Positions 43,752 through 53,291 of a stretch of DNA of 64,000 bases are shown here, piece by piece. The DNA comes from Pseudomonas sp. SID14000. Lineage in GTDB: Bacteria > Pseudomonadota > Gammaproteobacteria > Pseudomonadales > Pseudomonadaceae. The notes below the pieces were generated by a model. That model saw only the letters and a program-made list of their open reading frames with translations. It did no database searches and was not told the DNA's origin. Location: contig NZ_NFZQ01000002.1 in NCBI RefSeq assembly GCF_002165135.1, positions 248,001-312,000 of the forward strand, read 5' to 3'. How positions within the stretch are numbered: position 1 is the stretch's first letter; each line of letters starts with the position of its first letter. Position numbers and translations under genes: made by a program.

Positions 43752-43947
43752 CACGATATAGATCCTTGATCCGCAAAGGTTTACGGCACACCCTCTGAGA
43801 CTGGAAAGGATCCATTTGGTTTCGCAGGCAGGCAAAAATTTGTCGTGCCAGCGATGAGCGGCATGCCTCATCCACCTGCGCGCGACAATTCACTCGCGAT
43901 GCTTGCCAGTGCTAGAGTCGCTTTCTTTTTTACCCTGAGGATGGAAC

Positions 43948-44298
43948 ATGCGTGCGATTCTGCCGATGGCCGCGGCGCTGATGCTGGTCGGTTGTGCTTC
44001 TGCGACCATGGAAACGGCCCGCGGCGGCAAGCCGACTGCGCAGCTCGACTCGCACAAGGCGCCGGAACTGGTGGCCCAGTGCATCCAGTTCAGCTGGCAG
44101 GAAGAAAAGGTGTTCGGTGACGACGCCAGTGGCTACCTGGAACCACGCAAGCAGGGTGGGTTCACGGTGTATACCCGTGAGGCCGAGGCGTTCGTGGACG
44201 TGTACCCGCAGGCCGGTGGGGCGCGGGTGGATTACTACGCGCAGAAGAACGACGGCGTGGCCCTGCAGCGCCGGGCGGCGGCGGCGACCTGCCTGTAA
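43948..44298 (+). CDS. Small lipoprotein, unknown function
   Basis: 116 residues: signal with lipobox MLVGCASA (mature N-terminal Cys16), then a compact domain with two cysteines (AQCIQF and the C-terminal ATCL). ATG 43948 with TGAGGA upstream. Common Pseudomonas-type small lipoprotein; role unknown. Confidence 0.78.
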   Translation: MRAILPMAAALMLVGCASATMETARGGKPTAQLDSHKAPELVAQCIQFSWQEEKVFGDDASGYLEPRKQGGFTVYTREAEAFVDVYPQAGGARVDYYAQKNDGVALQRRAAAATCL

Positions 44299-44390
44299 CG
44301 GCTGGCAGGATGCATTTCCCTGTGGGAGATCGCCCAGCCCTCTGGGCTGCGCTGTCGCTTAGAGAACTGAATTCGCAAGCAGTCCGCGTA

Positions 44391-44481
44391 CCCTGTGGGA
44401 GCGGCTTTAGCCGCGAAGAATCCAACGCGGTGCATGGCACCGGCTGCGCCGGTGTTCGCGGCTAAAGCCGCTCCCACAGGG
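44391..44481. repeat. REPIN-type inverted pair
   Basis: Arms ccctgtgggagcggctttag and its reverse complement enclose a 'gcaccggctgcgccggtg' palindrome; between the lipoprotein and methyltransferase genes. Confidence 0.85.
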
Positions 44482-44575
44482 GGCGCGCAAGCTTTACAAT
44501 TTTTAGCAAGGCAGTTCTGTCGCGGGAAGATCGGTGGGGGCTAGCATGAGCCCCTACCGAATCAAGGAAGACACC

Positions 44576-45397
44576 ATGGACCGCTCACTGCAACTCAACC
44601 GTGCCAGCTGGGATGAACGTGCCCCGCTGCACGCTGCTTCCAACGACTACGAAGTCGAACGGCTCGTCCAGCATCCCGAACACCTTTCCGAAACCGTCCG
44701 CTTCGATCTGCCATTGCTCGGCAATATCGACGGGCTCAACGCCGTCCACCTGCAGTGCCATATTGGCACCGATACCCTCTCGCTGGCGCGCCTTGGCGCC
44801 AAGGTCTGTGGCCTGGACTATTCCGCGGCTTCGCTGGCCGAGGCGCGGGTGCTGGCCGAGCGCTGTGCGGCACCCATCGCGTATGTCGAGTCCGATGTCT
44901 ACGCCGCCGACAAGGTGCTGCCGGCTGGCACGTTCGACCTGGTCTACACCGGCATTGGCGCGCTCTGCTGGCTGCCTCGCATCGAGCCGTGGGCGCGTAC
45001 AGTCGCGGCCCTGCTGAAGCCGGGCGGGCGGTTGTTCCTGCGCGACGGGCACCCGATGCTGATGGCAGTCAATGAAGACCACCAGGACCGCCTGCAACTC
45101 GAATACCCGTATTTCGAGCACGAGGAACCGACGGTGTGGCACAACGACCAGACCTACGTCGAAACCGAGCAGCGCCTTTCCCACACCGAAACCCACGAGT
45201 GGAACCATGGCCTGGGCGAGGTGATCAGTGCCTTGCTGGCCCACGGCCTGCAGCTGACCGCCCTGGTCGAGCACCAGAGCATCCCCTGGGAGGCGCTGCC
45301 GGGGCAGATGGTCAAGGGCGACGACGGTGAATATCGCCTGCGCGAGCAGCCCGCGCGCCTGCCCCTGAGTTACACGCTGGTGGCAGTAAAAGCCTGA
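44576..45397 (+). CDS. Class I SAM-dependent methyltransferase
   Basis: 273 residues. SAM-binding motif I is degenerate (AVHLQCHIGTDTLSLARLG, with C-H-I-G for the usual G-x-G), followed by KVCGLDYS (acidic loop) and AGTFDLVYTGIGALCWLP. Substrate unknown; it resembles small-molecule methyltransferases. ATG 44576 has AAGGA 8 bases upstream. Convergent with the SDR gene, stop codons adjacent. Confidence 0.85.
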   Translation: MDRSLQLNRASWDERAPLHAASNDYEVERLVQHPEHLSETVRFDLPLLGNIDGLNAVHLQCHIGTDTLSLARLGAKVCGLDYSAASLAEARVLAERCAAPIAYVESDVYAADKVLPAGTFDLVYTGIGALCWLPRIEPWARTVAALLKPGGRLFLRDGHPMLMAVNEDHQDRLQLEYPYFEHEEPTVWHNDQTYVETEQRLSHTETHEWNHGLGEVISALLAHGLQLTALVEHQSIPWEALPGQMVKGDDGEYRLREQPARLPLSYTLVAVKA

Positions 45398-46165
45398 TCA
45401 GGACAGGTAGCCGCCGTCGACATTGAGCGCGGTGCCGGTGGTGTAGCTGGAGGCATCGCTGGCCAGGTACAACACGGCGCCGGCCATTTCCTTGGGGTCG
45501 GCCACGCGCTTGAGCGGGATCTGTTGCAGCGCGGCGTTGAGGATGGCGTCGTTCTTCACCAGTGCTGAGGCGAACTTGGTGTCAGTCAGGCCCGGCAGCA
45601 GGGCGTTGCAACGGATGCCGAATGGCGCGCATTCCTTGGCGAAGACCTTGGTCATGTTGATGACCGCCGCCTTGGTCACCGAGTAGATGCCCTGGAACAG
45701 GCCAGGCGAAACCCCGTTGATCGAGGCCACGTTGATGATGCTGCCGCCACCGTGCTCGCGCATTAGCTTGCCGGCCTCTACCGACATGAAGAAGTAACCA
45801 CGGATGTTCACGTCGACGGTCTTCTGGAACGCGCCCGGGTCGGTGTCCAGCACGTTGCAGAACTGCGGGTTGGTGGCGGCGTTGTTGACCAGGATGTCGA
45901 GCCGCCCGAACTGTTCGCGGATGCCGGCGAACACCTGCTGGATCTGCTCCAGTTCACCGATGTGGCAGGCCACCGCCGTTGCCTTGCCACCAGCGGCGAT
46001 GATGGCGTCGGCCACCTGCTGGCAACCGTCGAGCTTGCGGCTGGACACGATCAAATGGGCTCCTTGCTGGGCCAACAGGTGGGCGATGGCCTCGCCGATG
46101 CCACGGCTGGCGCCGGAAACGAAGGCAATCTTGCCGTCGAGGTCGAACAGGTGGGTCTTGGGCAT
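45398..46165 (-). CDS. Short-chain dehydrogenase/reductase
   Basis: 255-residue classical SDR: cofactor motif GASRGIGEA, NNAA, catalytic Ser in NVASINGVSPG, Tyr-x-x-x-Lys in YSVTKAA, and C-terminal TALNVDGGY. S-R-K after the second strand (SSRKLDG) leans to NADP(H). It is 36 bases downstream of an ACAD10-type phosphotransferase, and the pairing suggests lipid or fatty-acid catabolism. Confidence 0.92.
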   Translation of the reverse strand: MPKTHLFDLDGKIAFVSGASRGIGEAIAHLLAQQGAHLIVSSRKLDGCQQVADAIIAAGGKATAVACHIGELEQIQQVFAGIREQFGRLDILVNNAATNPQFCNVLDTDPGAFQKTVDVNIRGYFFMSVEAGKLMREHGGGSIINVASINGVSPGLFQGIYSVTKAAVINMTKVFAKECAPFGIRCNALLPGLTDTKFASALVKNDAILNAALQQIPLKRVADPKEMAGAVLYLASDASSYTTGTALNVDGGYLS

Positions 46166-46201
46166 GCTCTTTTCCTTGTTATCCGTCGTCGAGGTCGGGG
46201 T

Positions 46202-47269
46202 TCAGAGGCTGGACTTGGCAATGACCTGCAAGGCCATCTGCTCCAGCAGGCGGTTCATGTGGATGAACTGGGCGAATCGCTTGTCCTGGGTCTGGCCGTG
46301 GAAATAGCGGTAGTAGATCTGCTGGACGATGCCTGCCAGGCGGAACAGGCCATAGCAATAGTAATAATCGAAGTTGTCCAGGCGGATGCCGGCGCGCTCT
46401 GCGTAGTAATCGACGAACTGGCGGCGGCTGAGCATGCCCGGTGCGTTGCTCGGCTGACGGCGCATCAGTTGCACCGGCGCCGGGTCGTCGGCCTCGATCC
46501 AGTAGGCCAGGCTGTTGCCCAGGTCCATCAGCGGGTCGCCGAGGGTGGCCATTTCCCAGTCCAGCACACCGATGATGCGCATGGGGTTGTCGGCATCGAG
46601 GATCACGTTGTCGAAACGGTAGTCGTTGTGCACGATGCCGGGCCGCGGGTGGTCAGCGGGCATTTTCTCGTGCAGCCAGGCGGTTACCTGTTCCCAACGT
46701 GGGGCGTCGGGCGTCAGGGCCTTTTCATAGCGGCTGGTCCAGCCCTCGATCTGGCGCTGCACATAGCCTTCCGGCTTGCCCAGGTCGGCCAGGCCGCAGG
46801 CGTTGTAGTCCACCTGGTGCAGCTCCACCAGGCGGTCGATGAAGCTCTTGCACAGGGCCTCGGTGCGGTTGGCGTCGAGGTCCAGTTCGGCCGGAATATC
46901 CGAGCGCAGGATGATGCCCTTGACCCGCTCCATCACGTAGAACTCGCCGCCGATCAGGCTGCTGTCGGTACAGTGCACGTAGGCCTTGGGGCAGTAGGGG
47001 AAGCCGCTGTTCAGCTGGTTGAGGATACGAAACTCGCGGCCCATGTCGTGTGCTGACTTGGCCTTGTGCCCGAACGGCGGGCGGCGCAGCACGAGGTCGC
47101 GGCCTGGGTAGCTGACCAGATAGGTGAGGTTGGAGGCGCCGCCAGGGAACTGGCTGATGCTCGGCAGGCCATCCAGGCCAGGTATGTTGGCCTTGAGGTA
47201 AGGGTCGATGACGGCCGCGTCAAGTTCTTCGCCGGGGCGTACCTGGGTGGACTGGTCTGTGAGCGTCAT
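46202..47269 (-). CDS. ACAD10/APH-type phosphotransferase
   Basis: 355-residue kinase-fold protein of the aminoglycoside-phosphotransferase family, close to the N-terminal domain of ACAD10, which phosphorylates 4-hydroxy fatty acyl-CoAs. Catalytic loop is IVHNDYRFDNVILD and the metal site GVLDWEMATLGDP. Neighbour SDR supports hydroxy-acid breakdown. ATG 47269. Confidence 0.87.
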   Translation of the reverse strand: MTLTDQSTQVRPGEELDAAVIDPYLKANIPGLDGLPSISQFPGGASNLTYLVSYPGRDLVLRRPPFGHKAKSAHDMGREFRILNQLNSGFPYCPKAYVHCTDSSLIGGEFYVMERVKGIILRSDIPAELDLDANRTEALCKSFIDRLVELHQVDYNACGLADLGKPEGYVQRQIEGWTSRYEKALTPDAPRWEQVTAWLHEKMPADHPRPGIVHNDYRFDNVILDADNPMRIIGVLDWEMATLGDPLMDLGNSLAYWIEADDPAPVQLMRRQPSNAPGMLSRRQFVDYYAERAGIRLDNFDYYYCYGLFRLAGIVQQIYYRYFHGQTQDKRFAQFIHMNRLLEQMALQVIAKSSL

Positions 47270-47483
47270 GCGTTTTCCTTATTTTCGATCGCAAGGACTA
47301 TTGGCTAATCTAATGGTCTGCCCAGGTTGGGACAAGCGTACCAGGTGCCATATAGGTAAGGGTGTTGCTGCCCGATCAACTGCCTTGATAACCCCCAAAC
47401 TTACAGGTCTTCATGCGTGCCCAAATCTTGAAACCTTGCGCGCTAACTGTGGGAGCGCTTGATGTGAAGCAGGCAGGTAAAAA

Positions 47484-47513
47484 AAAACCGAAGCCGGTCA
47501 GGCTTCGGTTTTT
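47484..47513 (-). terminator. SCP2-gene terminator
   Basis: 10-bp stem aaccgaagcc/ggcttcggtt with a 5-base loop; in the minus direction a run of eight T follows. 24 bases after the SCP2 stop. Confidence 0.88.
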
Positions 47514-47536
47514 CGATCATCCGCTGTTTCCAGCCC

Positions 47537-47854
47537 TCAGGACGGGAACAGCTCGCTGAGTTTCATCGACAGCATCATGTCGCCTTCAACGCGCAGCTTG
47601 CCCCCCATGAACGCCTGCATGCCGTCGGTTTCGCCGCTGACGATACCTTTCAGGGTTTCGCTGTCCATGACCAGGGTGCAGTTGGCATCCGGGTTTTCGC
47701 CTTCCTGCAGGTCGCAGGTGCCGTCCTTGACAATCAGCGCGTAGTGCTTGTCTTCGTCGGTGATGTTGAAGCCGAACACCAGGTCCAGGCCGGCGGCAGC
47801 GGATGGGTTGAACTTCTCTTGCATCTTTTTAACGGCATCAGCTACGGAGGTCAT
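47537..47854 (-). CDS. SCP2 sterol-carrier domain protein
   Basis: 105 residues; one SCP2 domain (VFGFNITDEDKHYALIVKDG... and C-terminal GKLRVEGDMMLSMKLSELF), which binds acyl-CoA or sterol-like lipids. ATG 47854 has GGAGG on the coding side close by. It follows a histidine-phosphatase gene and is part of the lipid-linked cluster. Confidence 0.88.
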   Translation of the reverse strand: MTSVADAVKKMQEKFNPSAAAGLDLVFGFNITDEDKHYALIVKDGTCDLQEGENPDANCTLVMDSETLKGIVSGETDGMQAFMGGKLRVEGDMMLSMKLSELFPS

Positions 47855-47910
47855 GGCGCATTCCTTATAGAGTGATTTACATGTCCGCGCAGGGACACAA
47901 CAAGCCGGGC

Positions 47911-48621
47911 TCATCGATAGGTGACAAGCTCCGGCGCCTTCAACAACTGCACATGGGCCTGGCTGTTGAAGGAAGCCAGTGCCACGTCGCGGCCACGGAA
48001 CTTCAGCTGGCTGAGCGACGTGTTGATGATCTGCCAGTTCAGCGCGAACGCCTGGCTGGGGGTAATATGGGTAACCAGGTGGAGCAGGGCGGCAATGGTG
48101 CCGCCCGAGGTAAAGATGGCGATATTGTCACCGCTGGCGGCGGCATCGAGTACGCGCTGCAGGCCGCCTTGCACGCGGGTGGTGAACGCCTGCCAGGTCT
48201 CCAGGCCATCGTCGGCATGTTCACCATCGTGCCAGCGCTGCACCATCAGTGCGAACAGGCGCTGGAACTCGCTGCGGTGCTGCGCGCCATTGCGCAGGAT
48301 GTGCAGGGCGTCGGGCTCTTGCGGCAGCAGCCCCGGCAACAGGGCGCGGATCACACCATCGGCATCGAACTCATTGAACGCAGCATCGGTCTCTACAGGC
48401 GGCACCAGGCAGCCATTGGCGTGCAATGCTTCCAGGGCCAGACGCGCGGTATCCTGCTGACGGCGCAAGTCGCCTGCCACGCAACGGTCCAGCCGCACCC
48501 CGAGCTGGGCCAGGTGCTCACCCAGGGCCTGGCTCTGGCGCACGCCCACGGGCGAGAGGACATCGTAGTCATCGGCGCCGAAGGAGGCTTGGCCATGTCG
48601 GATCAGGTAGAGGTTGCCCAC
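47911..48621 (-). CDS. Histidine phosphatase family protein
   Basis: 236 residues with the catalytic LIRHGQAS at the N-terminus, phosphoglycerate-mutase-like fold, and second active-site histidine segment. Substrate unknown. GTG at 48621 with GGAA upstream gives MGNLYLIRHGQ; an upstream TTG extension is unlikely. It is 56 bases upstream of the SCP2 gene on the same strand. Confidence 0.85.
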   Translation of the reverse strand: MGNLYLIRHGQASFGADDYDVLSPVGVRQSQALGEHLAQLGVRLDRCVAGDLRRQQDTARLALEALHANGCLVPPVETDAAFNEFDADGVIRALLPGLLPQEPDALHILRNGAQHRSEFQRLFALMVQRWHDGEHADDGLETWQAFTTRVQGGLQRVLDAAASGDNIAIFTSGGTIAALLHLVTHITPSQAFALNWQIINTSLSQLKFRGRDVALASFNSQAHVQLLKAPELVTYR

Positions 48622-48818
48622 GAAAGGTTCCGGCCTGTTGGAGGTTGCTGCGAGGTTAGGATGCGGCACACGGGCTGTCAACGAAAAAACATACAAGCGT
48701 TTGAAAAGGTTGTTTGAAAGGTGTTGCCAGCGTTTACCGCGGCTGGCAGCACCTCAGGCGCAACGGTATGCTTGCTACAGTTACGCGCCGTAGTGGCGCA
48801 AGTCTTTAAGGAGTCAAC

Positions 48819-49838
48819 GTGGAGTTTCTTGCTGAATACGCAAGCTTTCTCGCTAAAACCGCCACCCTGGTCATCGCCCTCCTGATAGTGCTGTCGGCCA
48901 TCGCCGGGCTGCGCGGCAAGGGGCGGCGCAAATCGGGTGGGCAATTGCAGGTCACCCGCCTGAACGAGTTCTACAAGGACCTGCGTGAGCGCCTGGAGTC
49001 CGGCCTGTTCGACAAGGCCCAGCTCAAGGCCTTGCGCAAGCAGCAGGCCAAGGCGGAAAAACAGCAGAAGAAGGGCAAGGCCGAGGAAAAAGGCCGGGTC
49101 TTCGTGCTGGACTTCGATGGCGACATCAAAGCCTCTGCCACCGAAAGCCTGCGTAACGAAATCACTGCGCTGCTGACCCTCGCGACCCCGCGTGACGAAG
49201 TGGTGCTGCGCCTTGAAAGTGGTGGTGGCCTGGTGCACAGCTACGGCCTGGCCGCATCGCAGCTGGCGCGCATTCGTCAGGCCGGCATCCCGTTGACCGT
49301 GTGTATCGACAAGGTGGCCGCCAGCGGCGGTTACATGATGGCTTGCATCGGCGAGAAAATCGTCAGCGCACCGTTCGCCGTACTGGGTTCCATCGGCGTG
49401 GTGGCGCAGCTGCCCAACGTCAACCGCCTGCTGAAGAAGCACGACATCGATTTTGAAGTGCTGACCGCTGGTGAGTACAAGCGCACCCTGACCGTGTTCG
49501 GCGAGAACACCGAGAAGGGCCGGGAGAAGTTCCAGGAAGACCTGGACATCACCCATCAGCTGTTCAAGGACTTCGTTGCCCGCTATCGTCCGCAGCTGCA
49601 CATCGACGAAGTGGCCACCGGCGAAGTCTGGCTTGGCGTCGCGGCGCTAAACCGCAAACTGGTGGACGAGCTGCAAACCAGCGACGAGTACCTCAGCGAG
49701 CGCGCGCGCAACGCCAACCTGTTCCACCTGCATTACGCCGAACGCAAGAGCCTGCAGGAGCGAATCGGCATGGCTGCCAGTGGCGCGGTGGAGAACACCG
49801 TGGTGGGGTTGTGGAGTAAACTCGGCCGCCTGCGCTAA
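48819..49838 (+). CDS. sohB: Inner-membrane peptidase SohB (S49 family)
   Basis: 339 residues: N-terminal TM anchor (FLAKTATLVIALLIVLSAIA), a charged coiled-coil stretch (~65-90), and an S49 protease domain with catalytic Ser in DKVAASGGYMMACI and a downstream lysine (LTAGEYKRTLTVFGENTEKG). Homologue of E. coli SohB. GTG start at 48819 with AAGGAG 6 bases upstream. Confidence 0.93.
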   Translation: MEFLAEYASFLAKTATLVIALLIVLSAIAGLRGKGRRKSGGQLQVTRLNEFYKDLRERLESGLFDKAQLKALRKQQAKAEKQQKKGKAEEKGRVFVLDFDGDIKASATESLRNEITALLTLATPRDEVVLRLESGGGLVHSYGLAASQLARIRQAGIPLTVCIDKVAASGGYMMACIGEKIVSAPFAVLGSIGVVAQLPNVNRLLKKHDIDFEVLTAGEYKRTLTVFGENTEKGREKFQEDLDITHQLFKDFVARYRPQLHIDEVATGEVWLGVAALNRKLVDELQTSDEYLSERARNANLFHLHYAERKSLQERIGMAASGAVENTVVGLWSKLGRLR

Positions 49839-49876
49839 CACCTTGAACCTGTTGAAATTTTTTTTTGTTCAGGGGG

Positions 49877-49905
49877 TTGCAAGGTTAAAGGAATGCAGAC
49901 ATAAT
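49877..49905 (+). promoter_or_regulatory. tRNA-Cys promoter
   Basis: TTGCAA (49877-49882), 17-base spacer, CATAAT (49900-49905). The leader that follows contains a hairpin (gaaacgc...gcgtttc, ~49917-49952) before the tRNA. Confidence 0.65.
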
Positions 49906-49992
49906 GGCGCCCATCGAAACGCAGCAAACCTTGAAAAAGGTTCAGCGTTTCAAGGAGATAGCGAAGCGTAAGCTGCTAGATCCAACCTTTGA

Positions 49993-50066
49993 GGCCGAGT
50001 AGCAAAGTGGTTATGCTCCGGATTGCAAATCCGTCTACGCCGGTTCGATTCCGACCTCGGCCTCCA
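49993..50066 (+). tRNA. tRNA-Cys (anticodon GCA)
   Basis: 74 bases: ggccgag/ctcggcc acceptor, encoded CCA, anticodon loop ttgcaaa, T-loop ggttcgattcc. It marks the left edge of the accessory region that continues to about 62000. Confidence 0.97.
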
Positions 50067-50075
50067 CCATTCGAA

Positions 50076-50107
50076 AGCCCCGCAGATTAACGTCTGCGGG
50101 GTTTTTC
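50076..50107 (+). terminator. tRNA-Cys terminator
   Basis: Stem ccccgcaga/tctgcgggg with TTTTTCTTT after it, 10 bases past the tRNA. Confidence 0.85.
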
Positions 50108-50280
50108 TTTGTGCGCCAGAAAATGCCACGCTTAATGCTTGACTAAGGGTTGAAGTTTGTTCAACCACCCGATTGGCGGTCGCATTATTCCTGCCCAGGA
50201 ATCTCCGATCAAATCAGCACGGGTGTGACTTGATCGGAGATGCCCTAAGAAGTACTGGCAGGTCGGGGATTACAATCGCC

Positions 50281-51519
50281 TCAATAGGGGTTGCAGTGCT
50301 GAGCTACCGCTGTAGCTTGGTCAACATAGGGGCGAGCTGGCTCAAGGTTCCATTCGGGCTTATTCCTGACAGGTTTATTGTCATAAGTTGCTGCCAGGTG
50401 GCACACTAATTGCCGGCGAAGCGAACCACCATTAATGCTGTATTTCCGCCATTGCTCGTCGTTCTTGTGCTTGTTGTATAGCTCCGCGAACATCCGGTCA
50501 GTCTGATCGTCCTTGATTGCGCGACCGCAGGCGGTGGGTACGACTTGCAGCGACCAAGTGTTCGGACCTAGCTTCGGATCGGGGCGTTGTACCCATGTAC
50601 TGGATTGAAGGTACTTGTCGCAGAACTGCTGCGTTGGTAGCGGCGCGGTTTGAATACAGGAGAAGCTGGCCTTACCGTTGGGCGTCCGTGGGAAGTTGAT
50701 TCTGACGATGTTGCGGTCCTTGCCGGTCTTGTTCTTGTAGTCGCGCTGATTAGCCAGGGCATCGTTCAGTCCTCGTTCATCGCTATAGAAAAACGCTAGG
50801 ATTGGTAATTCGTCGTCTTTTGGGTTACCCAGGCGCAGCTCGGTCTGGGTCTGGAACTCACGAGTGTTGATGGCGCGCCGAGCACCCATGAAGTTCTGAA
50901 ACGCACCTACCCTATCCTGACTGCTCATGGGATTGCGCATGTTGAACCCACATTGCAACTGGTCCTGCTTGCGGTCGTTGTTGAATTTAGTGAAGTGCGC
51001 GACCCAGGCATTGGCATTAGTGATAGGCGGGGCCATGGCCTGACATACCGCCTCGGTCTGGTTGGTGTTGCGGTTGTTGCCGCAGCCCCGGTCATCTCGG
51101 AAGTCGGTCCAGGCGTCGTTGGGGAAGGCGCAGTAGATATGTACTGGTGTCTCGGGGGCGCGCACTAGATCGATCGGCTTGATGATGTAACCGTTCTGCG
51201 TGCTCATGCCCGGGTCCTCATAGCTGATACCGTCGACACGCATCCATGACGCAGCAAAAGTCCCCAGCTCCCGGGCCTTAGGGCTCGGGTTCCATACATC
51301 CCATTGTTGGCCCTTTGCCGGGTCGGCGCGGTGTGTCCCCCTAATCAACAGGCCCGAACAGTCAGATGCTGGGTCTTTCCCGCAACTGTCGACGGTTCTG
51401 TTGTATAGACTTTCCACCTGTTTCAGCGTCTCTTCGCAGGACTCGGCACTAGCTGACGCAGTGTACAGAAACAACGGAAACACCAATATCGGGACAATCC
51501 TGTTCGAACTCTTTCTCAT
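50281..51519 (-). CDS. Halovibrin-like secreted protein (HvnC-type), copy 1
   Basis: 412 residues. A Sec signal (MRKSSNRIVPILVFPLFLYT, then ASASA) precedes a cysteine-rich secreted domain: SCGKDPASDCSGLLIRGT, WNPSP, DFRDDRGCGNN. C-terminal VVPTACGRA and WNLEPARP ... QHCNPY are shared with the neighbour at 51625. Halovibrins of Vibrio are secreted NAD-directed enzymes (described as ADP-ribosyltransferase/NAD glycohydrolase); Pseudomonas relatives carry the label HvnC. ATG 51519 with GGGAG upstream. It lies 105 bases after copy 2 on the same strand. Confidence 0.68.
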   Translation of the reverse strand: MRKSSNRIVPILVFPLFLYTASASAESCEETLKQVESLYNRTVDSCGKDPASDCSGLLIRGTHRADPAKGQQWDVWNPSPKARELGTFAASWMRVDGISYEDPGMSTQNGYIIKPIDLVRAPETPVHIYCAFPNDAWTDFRDDRGCGNNRNTNQTEAVCQAMAPPITNANAWVAHFTKFNNDRKQDQLQCGFNMRNPMSSQDRVGAFQNFMGARRAINTREFQTQTELRLGNPKDDELPILAFFYSDERGLNDALANQRDYKNKTGKDRNIVRINFPRTPNGKASFSCIQTAPLPTQQFCDKYLQSSTWVQRPDPKLGPNTWSLQVVPTACGRAIKDDQTDRMFAELYNKHKNDEQWRKYSINGGSLRRQLVCHLAATYDNKPVRNKPEWNLEPARPYVDQATAVAQHCNPY

Positions 51520-51624
51520 GGCATGTATCTCCCTGATTAGCCAAAAAATAACCTGCACTTCCATAGCCACCCGAATGTGACTACACCTTTCTTCTGCTAA
51601 GCGAAAATCTAAACAGCCGACTAC

Positions 51625-52989
51625 TCAACGTGGGACCGGATTGCATCCTGCAGCGCGGGTTTCGCTTTCGGACAGCGTCGGCCGGAAAGGCTCGAGATTC
51701 CAGGGCGTCTTGCTGCGATAATTGACGAGTACGCAGCTCAATTGCTGGCGCATACTGTCGGTGGAATTTTCATTGTCGCGCCATTGGCTATCGGCGCCTC
51801 TGAGGGCAAACAACTGGTCGTACAGCGCCCCGACTTGCTCTTTGGGCAAGGCTCGTCCCGCCGCCGTGGGCACTACGCTCAAGGTCCATTCATCTTGGCG
51901 GGTGCCGGGGTCGTAGCGCTTGACCCAGGTGGCCGCAGCGATGTATCGCTGCGTAAGTGCTATCGGTGTGACCTGTCCGCCGCTGGCGGCTGTCAGGTCA
52001 ATCGCCTGGTCGGCAGCGACGTAGCTAAAGCGCTGCTCCGGCGGCTTGGTGAAGTCCAGTCGCAGGATGGGTACGCTGTATCCTTGGGCCTGAAGTTTCT
52101 TCTGGAAGTTGCGCGCGCTGGTCAGCCCGTTTTCCGGTTTCGGCGGCGCCTGGTCACCGCGGGTGGCAAAGTTTTGCGTGCTGTTGACGTTGTAGATGAA
52201 TGCATCGATGTACTTCATGTTCTCGCTGCCGTCGTTAGTAGCCGAGGCATTTTTGAGCATGAATTCGTTGACCTGGGCGCTGTAGGCGAAGGGGTCCTTG
52301 TTGGTGGCCTTCACCCGTGACTCGTGGACCCGGATCATGGCGTTCCAGTCACTAGGTTTTTCCGCGTTCCAGGAACACTGGTTGTACTGGATAGGTCCCT
52401 TCATCAAACCAGTGTATTTCTGTATCCACTGCTCGGCTGTGCTGACCCCGGCTTCAGAGCAGGTACCGTAGGCCAACGCGGCATTGCGGTTCGTCATGGT
52501 GCCCTGGGCGGCGCGTGGCGGTTCGCGACCGTCAAAAAAGCCGCAGCCGTACCACTTACGCTCCGGTCCGGTACCGCCGTCGAAGGCGTAGATGCAGGTC
52601 CAACCCTGCTCCTTGACCGGCAGTTTCAAGGCCGCCGCATCGGTTGGTGTGCGCAGGATGAAACCGGCTGGGTGAATGAGGATCCGAGTGCTCAGATCCT
52701 TGCGGATCCAGGAATAGGACGTCGCGCCAATCTTGATCGCGTAGGGGCTGTAGTCCCAAGGGTTGAACGGTCCGTCGTTGACCATGCGCAAGGTCACACC
52801 ACTGCAGTAGTAATGACCGCGTGCGGCACCGGTGTCGGGTTCCCTGCAGGCGTCTTTGAGGGTGTTGTAGTTGCGGTTGATGCGATTGAGGGTTTCGAGC
52901 GGGTCTAGCGGCGGCTGGACAGCCAGTGCATTGAATGTGAAGGGTAGGGTCCAGGCCAAGAGAAATGACGAACGAATATATAGGGACAT
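51625..52989 (-). CDS. Halovibrin-like secreted protein (HvnC-type), copy 2
   Basis: 454 residues, signal peptide MSLYIRSSFLLAWTLPFTFN then ALA. Shared family blocks with copy 1: N-terminal YNTLKDACREP...CSGVTLRMV, C-terminal WTLSVVPTAAGRA, MRQQLSCVL, PWNLEPFRPT and GCNPVPR. Paired cysteines suggest disulfides outside the cell. ATG 52989 with AAGGAG 9 bases upstream. First of the pair, so likely one transcript. Enzyme activity is inferred from family name only; no NAD-binding residue can be claimed from sequence here. Confidence 0.68.
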   Translation of the reverse strand: MSLYIRSSFLLAWTLPFTFNALAVQPPLDPLETLNRINRNYNTLKDACREPDTGAARGHYYCSGVTLRMVNDGPFNPWDYSPYAIKIGATSYSWIRKDLSTRILIHPAGFILRTPTDAAALKLPVKEQGWTCIYAFDGGTGPERKWYGCGFFDGREPPRAAQGTMTNRNAALAYGTCSEAGVSTAEQWIQKYTGLMKGPIQYNQCSWNAEKPSDWNAMIRVHESRVKATNKDPFAYSAQVNEFMLKNASATNDGSENMKYIDAFIYNVNSTQNFATRGDQAPPKPENGLTSARNFQKKLQAQGYSVPILRLDFTKPPEQRFSYVAADQAIDLTAASGGQVTPIALTQRYIAAATWVKRYDPGTRQDEWTLSVVPTAAGRALPKEQVGALYDQLFALRGADSQWRDNENSTDSMRQQLSCVLVNYRSKTPWNLEPFRPTLSESETRAAGCNPVPR

Positions 52990-53291
52990 TGCCGACACTC
53001 CTTGTCGCACAAAGATGGTTCACTTCTGTAGCCGCAGATTAGTTAGGTTGGTCTTTCCAGTCAAATCAGATATCTAGGCGCGTAACTCCTTAAAAGTACA
53101 ATGACCTCCTCCCAAAAAAATCGCTAAAGTCCCACGGGAAAATGAATTCGAGAGGGACGACGACTTTGCGCAAAGAATCAAGTCGAAGACAGATTGAAAT
53201 CCGTTGTGATAGCTCTATGGCGTTTCCTGATCTCGGAACCCCAGTGCGTTAAATATTCTACAACGCTAGGGCAAACCATCAGGGCAGCGTC
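52990..53291. other. Intergenic region upstream of halovibrin pair
   Basis: 302 bases between divergent genes; holds the promoter of the halovibrin pair, which I cannot place exactly. A/T-rich stretch at 53100-53140. No gene supported. Confidence 0.5.
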
